Source: Glossina fuscipes
Lineage: Eukaryota; Arthropoda; Insecta; Diptera; Glossinidae
DNA: 64,000 nucleotides
Reading direction: 5' to 3'
Assembly (NCBI RefSeq): GCF_014805625.2
Contig: NW_023998458.1
Location: forward strand, 310,001-374,000
The position numbers were made by a program, and so were the translations under genes. Of the stretch, positions 62,893 to 64,000 are shown piece by piece. Under the pieces are notes generated by a model that had not been told where the DNA came from, did not search any database, and saw only the letters and a program-made list of their open reading frames with translations. Each line of letters begins with the position of its first letter. Position 1 is the stretch's first letter.

Positions 62893-64000
62893 GTAAATAT
62901 TGCATCATTTCAAACAATTGAGCTGAAAATTGTAAAAAATTTTGCAAAATCTTAAAAAAATAAGGAAAATAATGGGAAATTATATAAGAATTTTTCCGTT
63001 AATTGTGTAAAGTTTTTTTTAAAACTTAAAAAGATAGTTTTTAGGAAAATAATAAAATTTCAAATATTTCAAAAAAAAGCAAAATAAATGATAAAAGAAA
63101 CAAATGTACAAATAATGAAAAAGTGAAATTGAAAGATAACATTAAAAGAACAAATAAATAAAAAATAAAAAGTCGTTTTAGATAACAGTAATCGGTAATA
63201 AGCTTACGTTCAGTTTGCGGAAAATATTGGGACCCTAACAAACACCGAACAGCAGACGCAAATACATAAAATCACCTATGTTTACACTGATCATTTATTA
63301 TATCCCGATATGAAAATTATGTTCGATCATGGCCGAATCTTTTGCACCCATCACCATTATGCAAAAAAAGATTTTAAAAAAAGGAGACTACACGGTTGAC
63401 TTATTCTATTTTCAGAATGAAAGTGAAAATTCCTATGATGTACGTCTTGCACTTTATAGGTGACAAGGAACAAAAAAACACACAAAGCAAAGGTGTTCAA
63501 AGCTGTTGTTGCACAAGCTTGCGGGCTTTGTAGGCTTTTGCTTTGACCGGTTTGGGTTATTCCTTTGCAAATTTTGCAAACAGGACAATGTTTATTATAA
63601 TTGGGCAGTCGGACACTTAGATGTTGTAGGCGTATTTTGTGGTGAAATTCCAAATCATTACCAACTTTGAGGAAAAAATTTCGGACCATATTCCTGCGGT
63701 TTATTCAAACAGCATACACTTGCCGGTTTAAATGTCTTAGTCTTTGATTTTTTATAAAGGATCAATGTCTTCCTATATTCTGCCACGAGAACTTTACTTT
63801 TTCTTCTCTCTCTTTCTCTCGGGTTCAACAACAATGTCAGCAATTTTCAAGGGATTGACGAAACAAATAATCGTTTAATTTGCATGGAGGATTTGTGCTT
63901 TCCGTAGTCAAAGACAAGTTCCGATATTACTTATCGGGTTTTAAAAATAGTCAACCGAAGTCTACACATATGCAGCCATACATTAAAGGTGTTCCAAAAC
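62893..64000. other. intron 1 of the reductase-like gene, with repeat-family fragment
   Basis: It starts with donor GTAAAT and has no acceptor with a following open frame that I could recognise, so the intron runs past the window. The segment 63,410-63,680 resembles 3,350-3,525 and 34,290-34,420 (TTTTCAGAAT, GACAAGGAAC, CAAAGGTGTTC, GTAGGCG), a fourth, weaker member of the interspersed family. TCATGGCCGAATC near 63,328 is a common fly repeat phrase. Confidence 0.45.

Overview
The window is eukaryotic and very probably comes from a higher dipteran, most likely a tephritid fruit fly. The reasons are strong AT richness, CAA-type repeats common in flies, small introns with GT-AG borders, insect mariner and Tc1 relatives, and a complete fly-like UBE2J2 gene. 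The genus is an inference. About 90 percent of the 64 kb has no convincing gene. Most short open frames there are chance frames in AT-rich or low-complexity DNA. A 10-base run of N marks an assembly gap at 11,097.

Only the right end carries recognisable host genes. On the minus strand, 55,883-58,868 holds an intact three-exon gene for a tail-anchored ubiquitin-conjugating enzyme of the UBE2J2/Ubc6 type (286 codons). Its first intron contains a nearly full-length mariner element and its second intron a small minisatellite. About 3.9 kb away and divergently oriented, the first coding exon of a pyrroline-5-carboxylate reductase-like gene starts at 62,814 on the plus strand. The rest of that gene lies beyond the window.

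The remainder, from left to right, is non-coding DNA with mobile-element remains. An interspersed repeat family occurs at 3.3, 17.3, 34.3 and 63.4 kb, with a weaker relative at 18.8 kb. There is a mariner fragment at 12.4 kb and mariner copy 1 at 12,992-14,259. SINE-like repeats lie at 14.7 and 38.7 kb. Tc1/mariner-superfamily remnants lie at 17.7 and 19.8 kb, and decayed mariners at 24.8, 44.8, 53.7 and 55.0 kb. A 5'-truncated LINE occupies 35.1-36.7 kb. A broken copy of the reductase upstream/exon-1 region sits at 40.35-40.66 kb. A GC-richer 795-bp insertion flanked by 15-bp direct repeats lies at 41.2-42.0 kb. A set of protein-like minus-strand frames at 28.6-29.6 kb could not be identified.

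The two mariner copies are independent insertions, because their flanks differ, yet they appear to share the same two transposase frameshifts. This suggests a defective lineage mobilised in trans. I saw no CRISPR array, operon, secure tRNA or rRNA gene, and no convincing new biological system. The best leads are the partial reductase duplication, the trans-mobilised mariner pair, the insertion at 41.2 kb and the unidentified frames near 29 kb.
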